This document shows, piece by piece, positions 23,467 to 30,343 of a stretch of DNA of 33,429 bases. The translations under genes and the position numbers were made by a program. How positions within the stretch are numbered: position 1 is the stretch's first letter; every line of letters begins with the position of its first letter. The notes beneath the pieces are model-generated. The model was not told the origin of the DNA. It saw only the letters and a list, made by a program, of their open reading frames with translations, and did not search any database. Source of the stretch: Actinomycetota bacterium (GTDB taxonomy: Bacteria > Actinomycetota > Acidimicrobiia > Acidimicrobiales > Acidimicrobilacustridaceae); contig SYBH01000057.1 of NCBI GenBank assembly GCA_005787345.1, positions 1 through 33,429 of the forward strand, written 5' to 3'.

Positions 23467-24030
23467 ATGCCAGTCCCCACAACCGCTGAACTCGGCCCCC
23501 TTGCCGGCCTTGCTGGCTCATGGGAAGGCGATCAGGGCATCGACATTTCCTACCACCACGATGTTGGCGAAATCGTCGAGACCCCGTACCGCGAAAAGGT
23601 TGAACTCAAGCCGTTCGGCCCCGTTGACAATGGTGTCCAGCAGATGTTCGGCCTTGACTACCGCATGGCCGCCTACAAGCAGGGCGAAGATGAGCCGTTC
23701 CACACCGAGGTCGGCTACTGGCTCTGGGATGCCGCCAATGGCGAATTCATGCGCTCATTCATGGTGCCGCGTGGCCAGACCGTGATTGCCGGTGGTTCCG
23801 CCAAGGCCGATTCCAAGGTCATTGAACTTCGGGCCGAACGCGGTTCAACCTCCTACGGTGTGCTTTCCAACAAGCACCTCGAAGCCAACGCCAGCACGCC
23901 GTCCTACACCTGCACGCTCACCATTGGTGACGGCGAGTGGAGCTACGACGAGACCACGACCTACGAGGTCAAGGCCAAGGGCCTCACCATCGTTCACCGT
24001 GATCGCAACACTCTCAAGAAGGTCGGCTGA
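23467..24030 (+). CDS. Heme-binding beta-barrel (nitrobindin-like / FABP-fold) protein
   Basis: This 187-residue, beta-rich protein begins LGPLAGLAGSWEGDQGIDISY, the GxWxGxG opening of nitrobindin/THAP4-type barrels, followed by QQMFGLDYRMAAY and PFHTEVGYWLWD, where the family has the strand leading to the distal pocket. The late HRDRNTLKKVG end supplies a His near the usual proximal ligand position. It departs from classical nitrobindins in spacing, so heme binding is uncertain. The ATG at 23467 follows GGAGA. A short inverted repeat GGCCGG/CCGGCC (23427-23442) lies in the leader. It stands alone between two terminators. Confidence 0.75.
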   Translation: MPVPTTAELGPLAGLAGSWEGDQGIDISYHHDVGEIVETPYREKVELKPFGPVDNGVQQMFGLDYRMAAYKQGEDEPFHTEVGYWLWDAANGEFMRSFMVPRGQTVIAGGSAKADSKVIELRAERGSTSYGVLSNKHLEANASTPSYTCTLTIGDGEWSYDETTTYEVKAKGLTIVHRDRNTLKKVG

Positions 24031-24056
24031 ACCAGCCGCTCTTTCGAGCGAACGAA

Positions 24057-24094
24057 ACAAAGGCCTCGGCTTAAGCCGGGGCCTTTGTCGTTTT
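24057..24094 (+). terminator. Rho-independent terminator after the beta-barrel gene
   Basis: ACAAAGGCC (24057-24065) pairs with GGCCTTTGT (24080-24088), continued inward by CGGC/GCCG, and is followed by CGTTTT. It starts 27 bases after the stop codon. Confidence 0.8.
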
Positions 24095-24142
24095 CGGATT
24101 GTTCCGGTTGAGGGCACTGTTACGTTGCGCTCCAAAACAGAA

Positions 24143-24168
24143 ACTGCCGGCCCTTGCGGGCCGGCAGT
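24143..24168 (-). terminator. Rho-independent terminator of the cold-shock gene
   Basis: An 11-base perfect stem (24143-24153 with 24158-24168) and four-base loop, followed on the minus strand by TTTCTGTTTT (24142 downward). It lies 32 bases after the csp stop. A small CCCC/GGGG hairpin lies between them. Confidence 0.85.
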
Positions 24169-24199
24169 AACACAAATGGTTCCCCGAAGGGGAGTGCAA

Positions 24200-24400
24200 T
24201 CAGATGACCCGAACGTTCTCGGCCTGATCGCCCTTCTGACCCTTGGTGATGTCGAACTCGACGGTCTGTCCTTCGTCGAGGGACTTGTAGCCCTCGGCCT
24301 GGATGTTGGAGAAGTGAACGAACACATCGTCGCCACCCTCACGTGAGATGAAGCCGAAACCCTTTTCGGCATTGAAGAACTTCACGGTACCTGTAGTCAT
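24200..24400 (-). CDS. Cold-shock domain protein (CspA family)
   Basis: This 66-residue OB-fold RNA/single-stranded DNA chaperone has [23 protein letters not shown] (RNP1 KGFGFI), DVFVHFSNI (RNP2) and the closing [20 protein letters not shown]. Such proteins melt mRNA structure, in the cold or constitutively. No strong ribosome-binding site is seen before the ATG at 24400; the 234-base gap up to the next gene holds its promoter and leader, in which I see nothing else clear. It is monocistronic and ends in a strong terminator. Confidence 0.96.
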   Translation of the reverse strand: MTTGTVKFFNAEKGFGFISREGGDDVFVHFSNIQAEGYKSLDEGQTVEFDITKGQKGDQAENVRVI

Positions 24401-24634
24401 TTCTCAACTTTTCATTTCATCGCGTTCCGTTTGAACTGCGATGTGAAAGCAACGCTAACCACAAAAGCGCGCAAAAGCCCCATCGCGTTGCTATTCGGTT
24501 CGTTTGACCTCGGTGACACGCTCGTCGCCCGAAACACATCGAAATCACGCGATGCCAAGGGCCTCAACGCATCGAAGCGATTCGCATGCACCATGTATGG
24601 CCCCAAAAGGCCCGACTTCACCACACAATCGAAT

Positions 24635-25066
24635 TCAGTGAATTGGTTCAAGAACGACGAGCGGAATCAGTCGCTCGGTCTTCTTCTGGTAGCCGCCGTA
24701 GTGCGGCTTGTAGTCCATGATGCGCTTCCACAGTTCATCGCGCTCAGCATCTTCAGCAATGCGAGCGTGCATCTTCACTGCAGCTTTGCGGCCTGACTTC
24801 ACCGTGACTTCAGGGTTCGCCTTCAGATTCAAAAACCATGCGGGGTTGATGTCGTCACCACCACGAGACGCAACAATGACAAACGCATCGCCGTTCTGCA
24901 CAGGGGAGGTCAGCAACGAGGTGCGCGGTTGTCCGGACTTTCGGCCAATGGTTGTGAGCTCGACAACTGGCATTCCGTACATGTGCCAACCAAGGCGGCC
25001 GCCACTCAACTTCAGCGTCGCGCTATGCACCTTGTTCATTGCCTTCATTTGAAAGTCACTCGCCAT
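24635..25066 (-). CDS. F420-dependent nitroreductase/quinone reductase, Ddn family
   Basis: This 143-residue split-barrel protein has the Ddn signatures VVELTTIGRKSGQPRTSLLTSPV, FVIVASRGGDDINPAWFLNLKANPEVTV and the tail ERDELWKRIMDYKPHYGGYQKKTERLIPLVVLEP. Members use reduced coenzyme F420 to reduce quinones or nitro compounds at the membrane surface. This fits an F420-producing actinobacterium. The ATG at 25066 lacks a ribosome-binding site, but TAGGGT lies six bases upstream on its strand, so it is probably leaderless. It sits 45 bases downstream of the AhpD-like gene. Confidence 0.93.
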   Translation of the reverse strand: MASDFQMKAMNKVHSATLKLSGGRLGWHMYGMPVVELTTIGRKSGQPRTSLLTSPVQNGDAFVIVASRGGDDINPAWFLNLKANPEVTVKSGRKAAVKMHARIAEDAERDELWKRIMDYKPHYGGYQKKTERLIPLVVLEPIH

Positions 25067-25072
25067 GGCGTG

Positions 25073-25078
25073 ACCCTA
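25073..25078 (-). promoter_or_regulatory. -10 box of probable leaderless Ddn-like gene transcript
   Basis: TAGGGT on the minus strand, six bases before the ATG at 25066, in the 45-base gap after the AhpD-like gene. Confidence 0.4.
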
Positions 25079-25111
25079 GCGACGATGCGGATGCAATGAC
25101 GGGTACTGGAG

Positions 25112-25492
25112 TTAGCCCGCGGCTGGGGCGTCCTTCGCTTCGATTGCTTCGATATATTCAATAAAAGCATCGTAGGCACGCGGTCCGTACACCGTTCCTG
25201 GTCCACCGTTCATCAACAACGTGACGCCGATTGCTTCCGCGACTTCTTCACGAGTAGCTCCAGCCGAAGCTGCACCTCGAGCATGAGTGGCAATACAGCC
25301 GTCGCATCGAAGAGTTACGCCCATCACCAAAGCCAAGAGTTCCTTTGTCTTCAGTTCAAGAGCACCCGGCGCCATCGCCGCTTTGCTGAGTTCAGCAAAG
25401 CCTGCATACACATCCGGGATCATCTGGCGAAGTGCGCGACCCTCCATTGCAAGTGGTCGCAGCACCTCTTTGCCATGGGTGTGTTCAGTCAT
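25112..25492 (-). CDS. Carboxymuconolactone decarboxylase / AhpD-like protein
   Basis: This 126-residue, all-helical AhpD-fold protein has the CxxC redox motif in LRCDGCIATHARGAASAGATREEVAEAIGV, with the conserved His four residues after the second Cys. This pattern indicates a thiol-disulfide reductase or peroxidase rather than a true lactone decarboxylase. It starts 31 bases after the CstR-like gene stop on the same strand, so it probably belongs to the persulfide-responsive operon and may reduce persulfides or related oxidants. That link is inference from operon position. The ATG at 25492 follows AGGAAAAG. Confidence 0.92.
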   Translation of the reverse strand: MTEHTHGKEVLRPLAMEGRALRQMIPDVYAGFAELSKAAMAPGALELKTKELLALVMGVTLRCDGCIATHARGAASAGATREEVAEAIGVTLLMNGGPGTVYGPRAYDAFIEYIEAIEAKDAPAAG

Positions 25493-25523
25493 GTGCTTTT
25501 CCTCGCTTTGGTTGGTGAACGAC

Positions 25524-25793
25524 TTAGGTCAGTTTGAGGAAGAGGCGCTCTACCTCTTCAACGGGGTAGCCCTCTGCAGCCGACCGCTCAGGGTCCTGCA
25601 AACACGACACCAGTCCGGACGCAAGCATCTTAAAGCCCACCTGTTCCATCGCCTTCGTCACCGCCGCGATCTGCGTGACGATGTCACGACACTCTCGGTC
25701 TTCTTCAAGCATCCCTTGAACACCTCGAACCTGACCCTCAATACGACGAAGTCGCTTTTGAAGATCGGTCTTCACATCTGGATTGATTTCCAT
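25524..25793 (-). CDS. cstR: CsoR/RcnR-family repressor, CstR-like persulfide sensor
   Basis: This 89-residue helical repressor has LQKRLRRIEGQVRGVQGMLEEDRECRDIVTQIAAVTKAMEQVGFKMLASGLVSCL. Cys35 and Cys64 are 29 residues apart, as in staphylococcal CstR. The His that completes the copper site in CsoR, four residues before the second Cys, is Gly here. This argues for per- or polysulfide sensing by a disulfide or polysulfide bridge rather than Cu(I). It should release the operator at 26073-26088 when the cysteines are modified. The ATG at 25793 has GGGGAG at best spacing; an ATG at 25799 is two codons earlier, and longer upstream starts look non-coding. Confidence 0.88.
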   Translation of the reverse strand: MEINPDVKTDLQKRLRRIEGQVRGVQGMLEEDRECRDIVTQIAAVTKAMEQVGFKMLASGLVSCLQDPERSAAEGYPVEEVERLFLKLT

Positions 25794-25861
25794 AGTCATT
25801 CTCCCCTGGGTACTCCCATGAGTTGAGTCCAACGCACTGGTTCTGTGCGAGTTGGCAACAT

Positions 25862-26074
25862 TTAGCGACGGAACCAGCGCTTTTTCTCGGGTGACGCCCC
25901 GACGGTGACTGATTCCTTCTTGGGTGTCGTGCGCTTTGAACCGCTTACGCCGCTCTTTGCATTGCACTGGCAGCGATCGGCTTTCGGCACGTTTCCAAGT
26001 ACCTGTTCGACGTGAGCTCCACATCCAGCCCACGACGGACGACCACATTTTCTGCATGTTGTTTGTTTACACAT
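25862..26074 (-). CDS. Cys-rich mini-protein of the CstR locus (zinc-ribbon-like)
   Basis: This 70-residue protein starts MCKQTTCRKCGRPSWAGCGAH and continues VEQVLGNVPKADRCQCN. Six Cys and one His lie in the first 40 residues, followed by a basic Ser/Lys/Arg tail. I recognise this as a small conserved actinobacterial protein type with C-x4-C-x2-C and C-x-C pairs suited to zinc, but no function is established. Its ATG at 26074 touches the CstR operator, so it must be controlled by it, and translation is probably leaderless. It lies 68 bases upstream of cstR on the same strand. Confidence 0.78.
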   Translation of the reverse strand: MCKQTTCRKCGRPSWAGCGAHVEQVLGNVPKADRCQCNAKSGVSGSKRTTPKKESVTVGASPEKKRWFRR

Positions 26075-26091
26075 ACCCCATAGGGTATCAT
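26063..26091 (+). promoter_or_regulatory. CstR operator between -35 and -10 of the persulfide dioxygenase promoter
   Basis: ATACCC-CATA-GGGTAT at 26073-26088 is a perfect CsoR/CstR-type inverted repeat. On the plus strand TTGTTT (26063-26068) and TATCAT (26086-26091) make a 17-base-spaced promoter with the operator filling the spacer. The divergent Cys-rich gene begins at 26074 within the operator, so one site can control both directions. Confidence 0.75.
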
Positions 26092-26125
26092 GATCTCACC
26101 GCAATGCAAGGCAAAGGAGACACCC

Positions 26126-27835
26126 ATGTTCCTCAAGCAGTACTACCTCGACTGTTTGTCCCACGCGAGCTACCTCATCGCCGACGAATCCACTGGCCAC
26201 GCTGTGATCGTCGATCCACAGCGCGATGTCAACCAGTACCTCGCCGATGCTGAAGCTCACGGCTTCACGATCACAAAAGTCATTGAGACTCATTTCCACG
26301 CCGACTTTCTTTCTGGTCACCTTGAACTTGCGGCCCGCACTGATGCCGACATCGTCTATGGAGCCGCAGCTGCTGGACGCGTCGGCTTCCCCATTGAGAC
26401 TCATTCCAACGGCGACCGCATCAGTCTCGGCATCGTTGAACTTGAGATCCTTGAAACTCCTGGACATACGCCTGAATCCATTTGCGTTGTCGTTCGCCCC
26501 GGTGGCCCCGACAGCACACCAGCAGCCGTGCTCACCGGAGACACACTTTTTATTGGTGATGTTGGTCGTCCTGACCTTCTTGCATCGGTTGGTGTCACTG
26601 CAGAGGAACTTGGCTTCCAGCTCTATCGCTCACTGCACGACAAGTTGATGACTCTGCCCGACGAGACAAAGGTCTATCCCGCGCACGGCGCCGGATCAGC
26701 CTGCGGAAAGAATCTGTCTACCGAAACTGTGTCGACTATTGGCGAGCAACGACGCATGAATTATGCGCTGCAGCCAATGGTTGCTGAAGACTTCGTCGAC
26801 GTCGTCACTCAAGGTCAGTCAGTGGCTCCGTTGTATTTCGCCTTTGCTGCCAACAAGAACCGCGAGTCACGTGCACTTCTTGATCACGATGTCACCGTCA
26901 AGGGACTCGACCTTGCAACGGTTCTCATGCATCAAGCCGGCGGCGCGGTTGTTATCGACGCACGTGATGACCTTGCTTTTTCACAAGGACATCTACGTGG
27001 CTCGATCAACATCGGACTTGGCGGTCGATTCGCCGAATACACCGGCGAGGTTATGGAGCCAGGAACACCCATCATCTTGGTGACCGATCCTGGTCACGAA
27101 CCTGAGGCGAAGATGCGGCTCGCTCGTATTGGTTTCGACAACGTCATCGGTGCCCTCACAGAACCAATCGCCACCTTCGTTTCTTATCCCCAACATGTCG
27201 AACGCTTGTCACGACTCTCAGTTGACGATCTCGCAGAACGAATCGCATCCGTGAAAGATCTTGTTCTGGTTGACGTTCGTAATCCTGGGGAAGTGGCCCT
27301 CGGCTCCGTTCCTGGCGCGAAACACATCGGCCTGCCATCGCTCCTTCGCAACCTGGGCGAGCTTGACCCGAACGCCCCAACCGTCGTGTTCTGCGCTGGC
27401 GGTTACCGCTCAGCAATCGCTTCGAGTCTTCTGCGATCACACGGATTCACCGATGTTTCTGATCTCATTGGCGGCTACACCGCGTGGTCGACCGGCAACA
27501 TTCCGGCCACGCTTCCCGCAGTTGATGTTGAAACCGCTGCCGCCGACGCGGATGCCCTTTGGCTTGATGTTCGTGAGAACGACGAGTGGGAAGCGGGTCA
27601 CGCACCCGCCGCTATCCACATTGCAATGAGCGATCTTCCTGACCGACTTGACCAACTCCGTGATGGCCGCCGAATCGTCGTGATCTGTCGATCAGGCAAT
27701 CGTTCGGGCAAGGTCACTGCATGGCTCATCAACCACGGCATCGATGCAGTGAACATGACCGGTGGAATGCAGGTATGGGAGAAGACCGGACTTCCGGTGG
27801 TCTCCAGTTCCGACGCCGTCGGTGCAGTGATCTGA
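26126..27835 (+). CDS. cstB: CstB-like persulfide dioxygenase with three rhodanese domains
   Basis: This 569-residue protein oxidises low-molecular-weight persulfides and transfers sulfane sulfur, detoxifying sulfide. Residues 1 to about 240 are a metallo-beta-lactamase-fold dioxygenase: ETHFHADFLSGH gives the iron ligands His56 and His58 and Asp60, with TPGHTPES, TGDTLFIGDVGRPDL and PAHGAGSACG following. A first rhodanese-like domain (about 270-360) lacks the catalytic Cys (VTDPGHEP) and is a pseudo-domain, a second has Cys423 (FCAGGYRS) and a third has Cys521 (ICRSGNRS). Staphylococcal CstB stops after the second, so the last is an addition. The ATG at 26126 follows AAGGAG; an upstream ATG (26090) is rejected. 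Confidence 0.93.
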   Translation: MFLKQYYLDCLSHASYLIADESTGHAVIVDPQRDVNQYLADAEAHGFTITKVIETHFHADFLSGHLELAARTDADIVYGAAAAGRVGFPIETHSNGDRISLGIVELEILETPGHTPESICVVVRPGGPDSTPAAVLTGDTLFIGDVGRPDLLASVGVTAEELGFQLYRSLHDKLMTLPDETKVYPAHGAGSACGKNLSTETVSTIGEQRRMNYALQPMVAEDFVDVVTQGQSVAPLYFAFAANKNRESRALLDHDVTVKGLDLATVLMHQAGGAVVIDARDDLAFSQGHLRGSINIGLGGRFAEYTGEVMEPGTPIILVTDPGHEPEAKMRLARIGFDNVIGALTEPIATFVSYPQHVERLSRLSVDDLAERIASVKDLVLVDVRNPGEVALGSVPGAKHIGLPSLLRNLGELDPNAPTVVFCAGGYRSAIASSLLRSHGFTDVSDLIGGYTAWSTGNIPATLPAVDVETAAADADALWLDVRENDEWEAGHAPAAIHIAMSDLPDRLDQLRDGRRIVVICRSGNRSGKVTAWLINHGIDAVNMTGGMQVWEKTGLPVVSSSDAVGAVI

Positions 27836-27844
27836 CGACCTACG

Positions 27845-28324
27845 TCAGGTTGTCGACGCCGCGTCCGCCTCGGCGACCTTCTTGATGCGTTCAAGAGTGG
27901 TTCGCATACCGTTGCGGTTGGTCTTGCCCCGGCTCCATCCCAACAATCCCCAGTAGATCTTCATAGGAAGTTTCGGAGCTAGTTGGAAGTACTCGGTGAC
28001 ATCAGTGCCGCCGTTTGCCCCCGGCGCGAGTCGGTAGCCCCAATTGATTGCCGCTTTGCCAGGCTCACCAACACCGAATGCGAATTCCTTACCGGGTTCG
28101 CAGGCAGTCACATAACACTTGGTCCAATAGGTCGGTCCTTTTTGGTTCCGCTTCACGTGGCCGCGAAAGCGCGCACCGACTGCTGGACCCGTTGCGCCAT
28201 CGAGCCATTCGCCTTCAAAGGTTTCGGGGCTGTAGCGCCCAATCTGCGTGACATCGCTCACCAACGCCCATACCTGTTCCGGTGAGGCATTCATGTGCAC
28301 GGTGACTTCATCCCCAAGTTTCAT
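27845..28324 (-). CDS. SRPBCC-family (polyketide cyclase/START-like) protein
   Basis: This 159-residue helix-grip fold protein begins KLGDEVTVHMNASPEQVWALVSDVTQIGRYSPETFEGEWLDGATG, the standard SRPBCC opening, followed by GARFRGHVKRN and FAFGVGEPGKAAINWGYRLAP, and ends with a long C-terminal helix. Such proteins bind lipids or other hydrophobic ligands; the ligand is unknown. The ATG at 28324 has no ribosome-binding site, but TACGCT is six bases upstream. The frame runs nine codons further up, unlikely to be used. It converges on the cstB-like gene; a small CTGACG/CGTCAG hairpin (27832-27848) spans both stops. Confidence 0.88.
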   Translation of the reverse strand: MKLGDEVTVHMNASPEQVWALVSDVTQIGRYSPETFEGEWLDGATGPAVGARFRGHVKRNQKGPTYWTKCYVTACEPGKEFAFGVGEPGKAAINWGYRLAPGANGGTDVTEYFQLAPKLPMKIYWGLLGWSRGKTNRNGMRTTLERIKKVAEADAASTT

Positions 28325-28330
28325 AGCAAC

Positions 28331-28336
28331 AGCGTA
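28331..28336 (-). promoter_or_regulatory. -10 box of probable leaderless SRPBCC-gene transcript
   Basis: TACGCT on the minus strand ends six bases before the ATG at 28324. Confidence 0.4.
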
Positions 28337-28372
28337 GGGCGCGCTCTCCAAGAATGTCCGCTCTGTCGAAAG

Positions 28373-29257
28373 TTAGAGATGCCCGGCATGAGTGACGAAA
28401 TCGACCAGATGGTGCAGTTGAAGAATAAGACCAAGCACCGCAGTAATCACCACAGAGCAACCGAAAAGAGTGACTCGCACTGGCGTAACGGGGAGTGGCG
28501 CAACCAGCGCCTCGACTCGGGTGACGACATTGCCGCCACCAATCGAAAGCGAGTGCGCCCTCATCTCGCTTGATGGAAGCAGCGCCACCCGAGCAATCGT
28601 CGTTGCTACGAGGTCCCGAGAGCCGACGCGCTCGGCTGCTGATTCATCGGCCCACCGTTCGGTCAAATATTTCACCTTGCGAGCAAACGGACGAAGAAGA
28701 GGAAGCCCTTTGGCACACGTCTCAACGAGATGAATGTAGAGGTGATGTCGATGACGGAGATGAGCGTTTTCGTGGGCAAGAACCACACTCCGCTCATGAC
28801 GATCAAGAGCGAAAAGCAATGAGCTGCTGATTACGACGCCACCTCGGGGACCTGGGACCGCAAAGGCAACTGGCTGACTCGACCGAACGACCTCAACTCC
28901 GTCAACATCACCAAACGCGTTGCGATCTTGAAAAACGCGATGGACATGACGGCCCATTCGCGCTGCGATCAGCCCGAGAACGAGGGTAGTAACGACTCCA
29001 AGAAACAGCGGTGCACCATGGTCACCCCCGTAGAGCGCACGACACCACCCAAGCGCGTCAGAAACAAAAGCGACCTCTGAAATCCCTGCGCCACCAAGTT
29101 GCACGAACATCAAAATGGTTGTGCAAAATGCCAGCATTACCGAAACCGTGAGTGTCACCACGCCAACACTCGGGGCAAGGAACCGGGCTAAGAACCACGC
29201 ACTCCCGAGACAAACGATGACGAGGAGAAACGGCAAGAGGAAGTGAGCACTCATCAC
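28373..29257 (-). CDS. M56-family membrane metallopeptidase (BlaR1/MecR1-like, no sensor domain)
   Basis: This 294-residue protein has N-terminal helices, a zinc protease core with HENAH (VVLAHENAHLRHRHH) and the downstream ERWADESAAE supplying the third ligand, and a C-terminal hydrophobic helix. It lacks the extracellular penicillin-binding sensor of true BlaR1, as is usual for actinobacterial members. It overlaps the BlaI-like gene by four bases (GTGA) if the GTG at 29257 is used, or by one if the ATG at 29254 is. The pair should form a signal-activated protease and repressor. With copCD and DUF305 upstream, copper or envelope stress is the likely signal, by context. Confidence 0.9.
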   Translation of the reverse strand: MMSAHFLLPFLLVIVCLGSAWFLARFLAPSVGVVTLTVSVMLAFCTTILMFVQLGGAGISEVAFVSDALGWCRALYGGDHGAPLFLGVVTTLVLGLIAARMGRHVHRVFQDRNAFGDVDGVEVVRSSQPVAFAVPGPRGGVVISSSLLFALDRHERSVVLAHENAHLRHRHHLYIHLVETCAKGLPLLRPFARKVKYLTERWADESAAERVGSRDLVATTIARVALLPSSEMRAHSLSIGGGNVVTRVEALVAPLPVTPVRVTLFGCSVVITAVLGLILQLHHLVDFVTHAGHL

Positions 29258-29610
29258 GCAAGATCCTCAAGCATCCTGCGCAATTCGCGCTGCTGACCAC
29301 TATCAAGCCCATCAAGGAAATGCGACATCGTGGCAAGTCTGTCACTACTTTCGTCGAGCACCTTTCGCATTCGATCGGCAGAGAAGTCGGCCTCGCTCAC
29401 TGCTGCGGAATAGGCAAAGGCGCGACCCGTCTTCGTCCGATCAGCAAGCCCCTTTCCCCACAATCGACCAAGAACCGTCATAACAGTTGTGTACGCAAGA
29501 TCAGCATCGAGTCGATCAAGAACTTCGGATGGAGTAAGCGGGACGCCACTCTTCCAAAGGACTTCAAGTATTTCTGACTCAAGTGATCCAAGCGGTCGTC
29601 GACTCATCAC
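29254..29610 (-). CDS. BlaI/MecI/CopY-family repressor
   Basis: This 118-residue winged-helix repressor has PLGSLESEILEVLWKSGVPLTPSEVLDRLDADLAYTTVMTVLGRLWGKGLADRTKTGRAFAY, matching the BlaI/Penicillinase_R domain, and an all-helical dimerisation tail. CopY, a copper-responsive member, carries a C-terminal CxC metal motif; none is seen here, so it is more like a protease-cleaved BlaI. It is coupled to the M56 peptidase. The start (GTG 29610 or the next ATG) follows GGAGG. It lies 41 bases after the DUF305 gene. Confidence 0.92.
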   Translation of the reverse strand: MMSRRPLGSLESEILEVLWKSGVPLTPSEVLDRLDADLAYTTVMTVLGRLWGKGLADRTKTGRAFAYSAAVSEADFSADRMRKVLDESSDRLATMSHFLDGLDSGQQRELRRMLEDLA

Positions 29611-29650
29611 GGCTGTCGCCTCCTCACCAACGAGTGCAACGGATCGGAAT

Positions 29651-30271
29651 TCAACTCGGAAGTTTCGTCAGCAATACATTCATTTCAGTGATTTCAGCCT
29701 GCTGTGACGTAATGATCGTCTGAGCAAGTGCCTTCACGTCAGGGTTTTTGCCATCTTTCAGTTCGTCTTCCGACATTCGAACTGCGCCCTCATGGTGCTG
29801 AATCATGAGTTCGATCCAGAGTCTGTCGAACGCCGTTCCCGATGATGACTCGAGTTTCTTCATGTCGGCTTCGGTCATCATTCCGTCCATCATCATTCCG
29901 TCCATGTTGGCCATATCGTGACCGGCACCAACGTCTGTGGAGGGAACTTTCTGGCCCCAACTTTCCAACCAACCGGACATCGTTTGAATTTCGGGATTCT
30001 GCGCCGCCTTGATTTGCTTCGCCAACGCAAGCACATCGGCATTCGTGGTCTTTTCCAACGCAAGGTCGGCCATCTCCACCGCCTGCACGTGATGAGGGAT
30101 CATTCCCTGCGCAAAGCCAACATCAGTGGAGTTAAAATTCGCCGACGCTGGAATTGTCGGCTTTGAAGCGTCCGACATTGAAGAGTGACTCTCACCGGAA
30201 GAGCATGCAGCGACAAGTGCTCCGGCAGCGATGGTCGCGGTTATCAACGAGAAAACACGGCGGTAGTTCAT
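29651..30271 (-). CDS. DUF305 lipoprotein, Met- and His-rich
   Basis: This 206-residue protein has a signal peptide ending in the lipobox VAAC, so it is exported and lipid-anchored. Two ferritin-like DUF305 helical hairpins carry GMIPHHVQAVEMA and LMIQHHEGAVRMSEDEL. A Met-rich linker (GHDMANMDGMMMDGMM) between them is a plausible Cu(I)-binding segment. DUF305 proteins commonly accompany copper-handling genes. The ATG at 30271 follows GAGGTG; the ORF frame extends four codons further, which is unlikely. It is placed between copCD and the BlaI/M56 pair, supporting a copper-related role by context. Confidence 0.92.
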   Translation of the reverse strand: MNYRRVFSLITATIAAGALVAACSSGESHSSMSDASKPTIPASANFNSTDVGFAQGMIPHHVQAVEMADLALEKTTNADVLALAKQIKAAQNPEIQTMSGWLESWGQKVPSTDVGAGHDMANMDGMMMDGMMTEADMKKLESSSGTAFDRLWIELMIQHHEGAVRMSEDELKDGKNPDVKALAQTIITSQQAEITEMNVLLTKLPS

Positions 30272-30343
30272 TTTGCACCTCAATTATTTGTGGACTGGAA
30301 ACGGGGGAAGATCAATAGCCGATGGAATGAATACGCAGAACAC

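Noticed and set aside
25800-26057. N-terminal extension of the CstR-like repressor
   Set aside because: It overlaps the Cys-rich gene, and the family start and ribosome-binding site are at 25793/25799.
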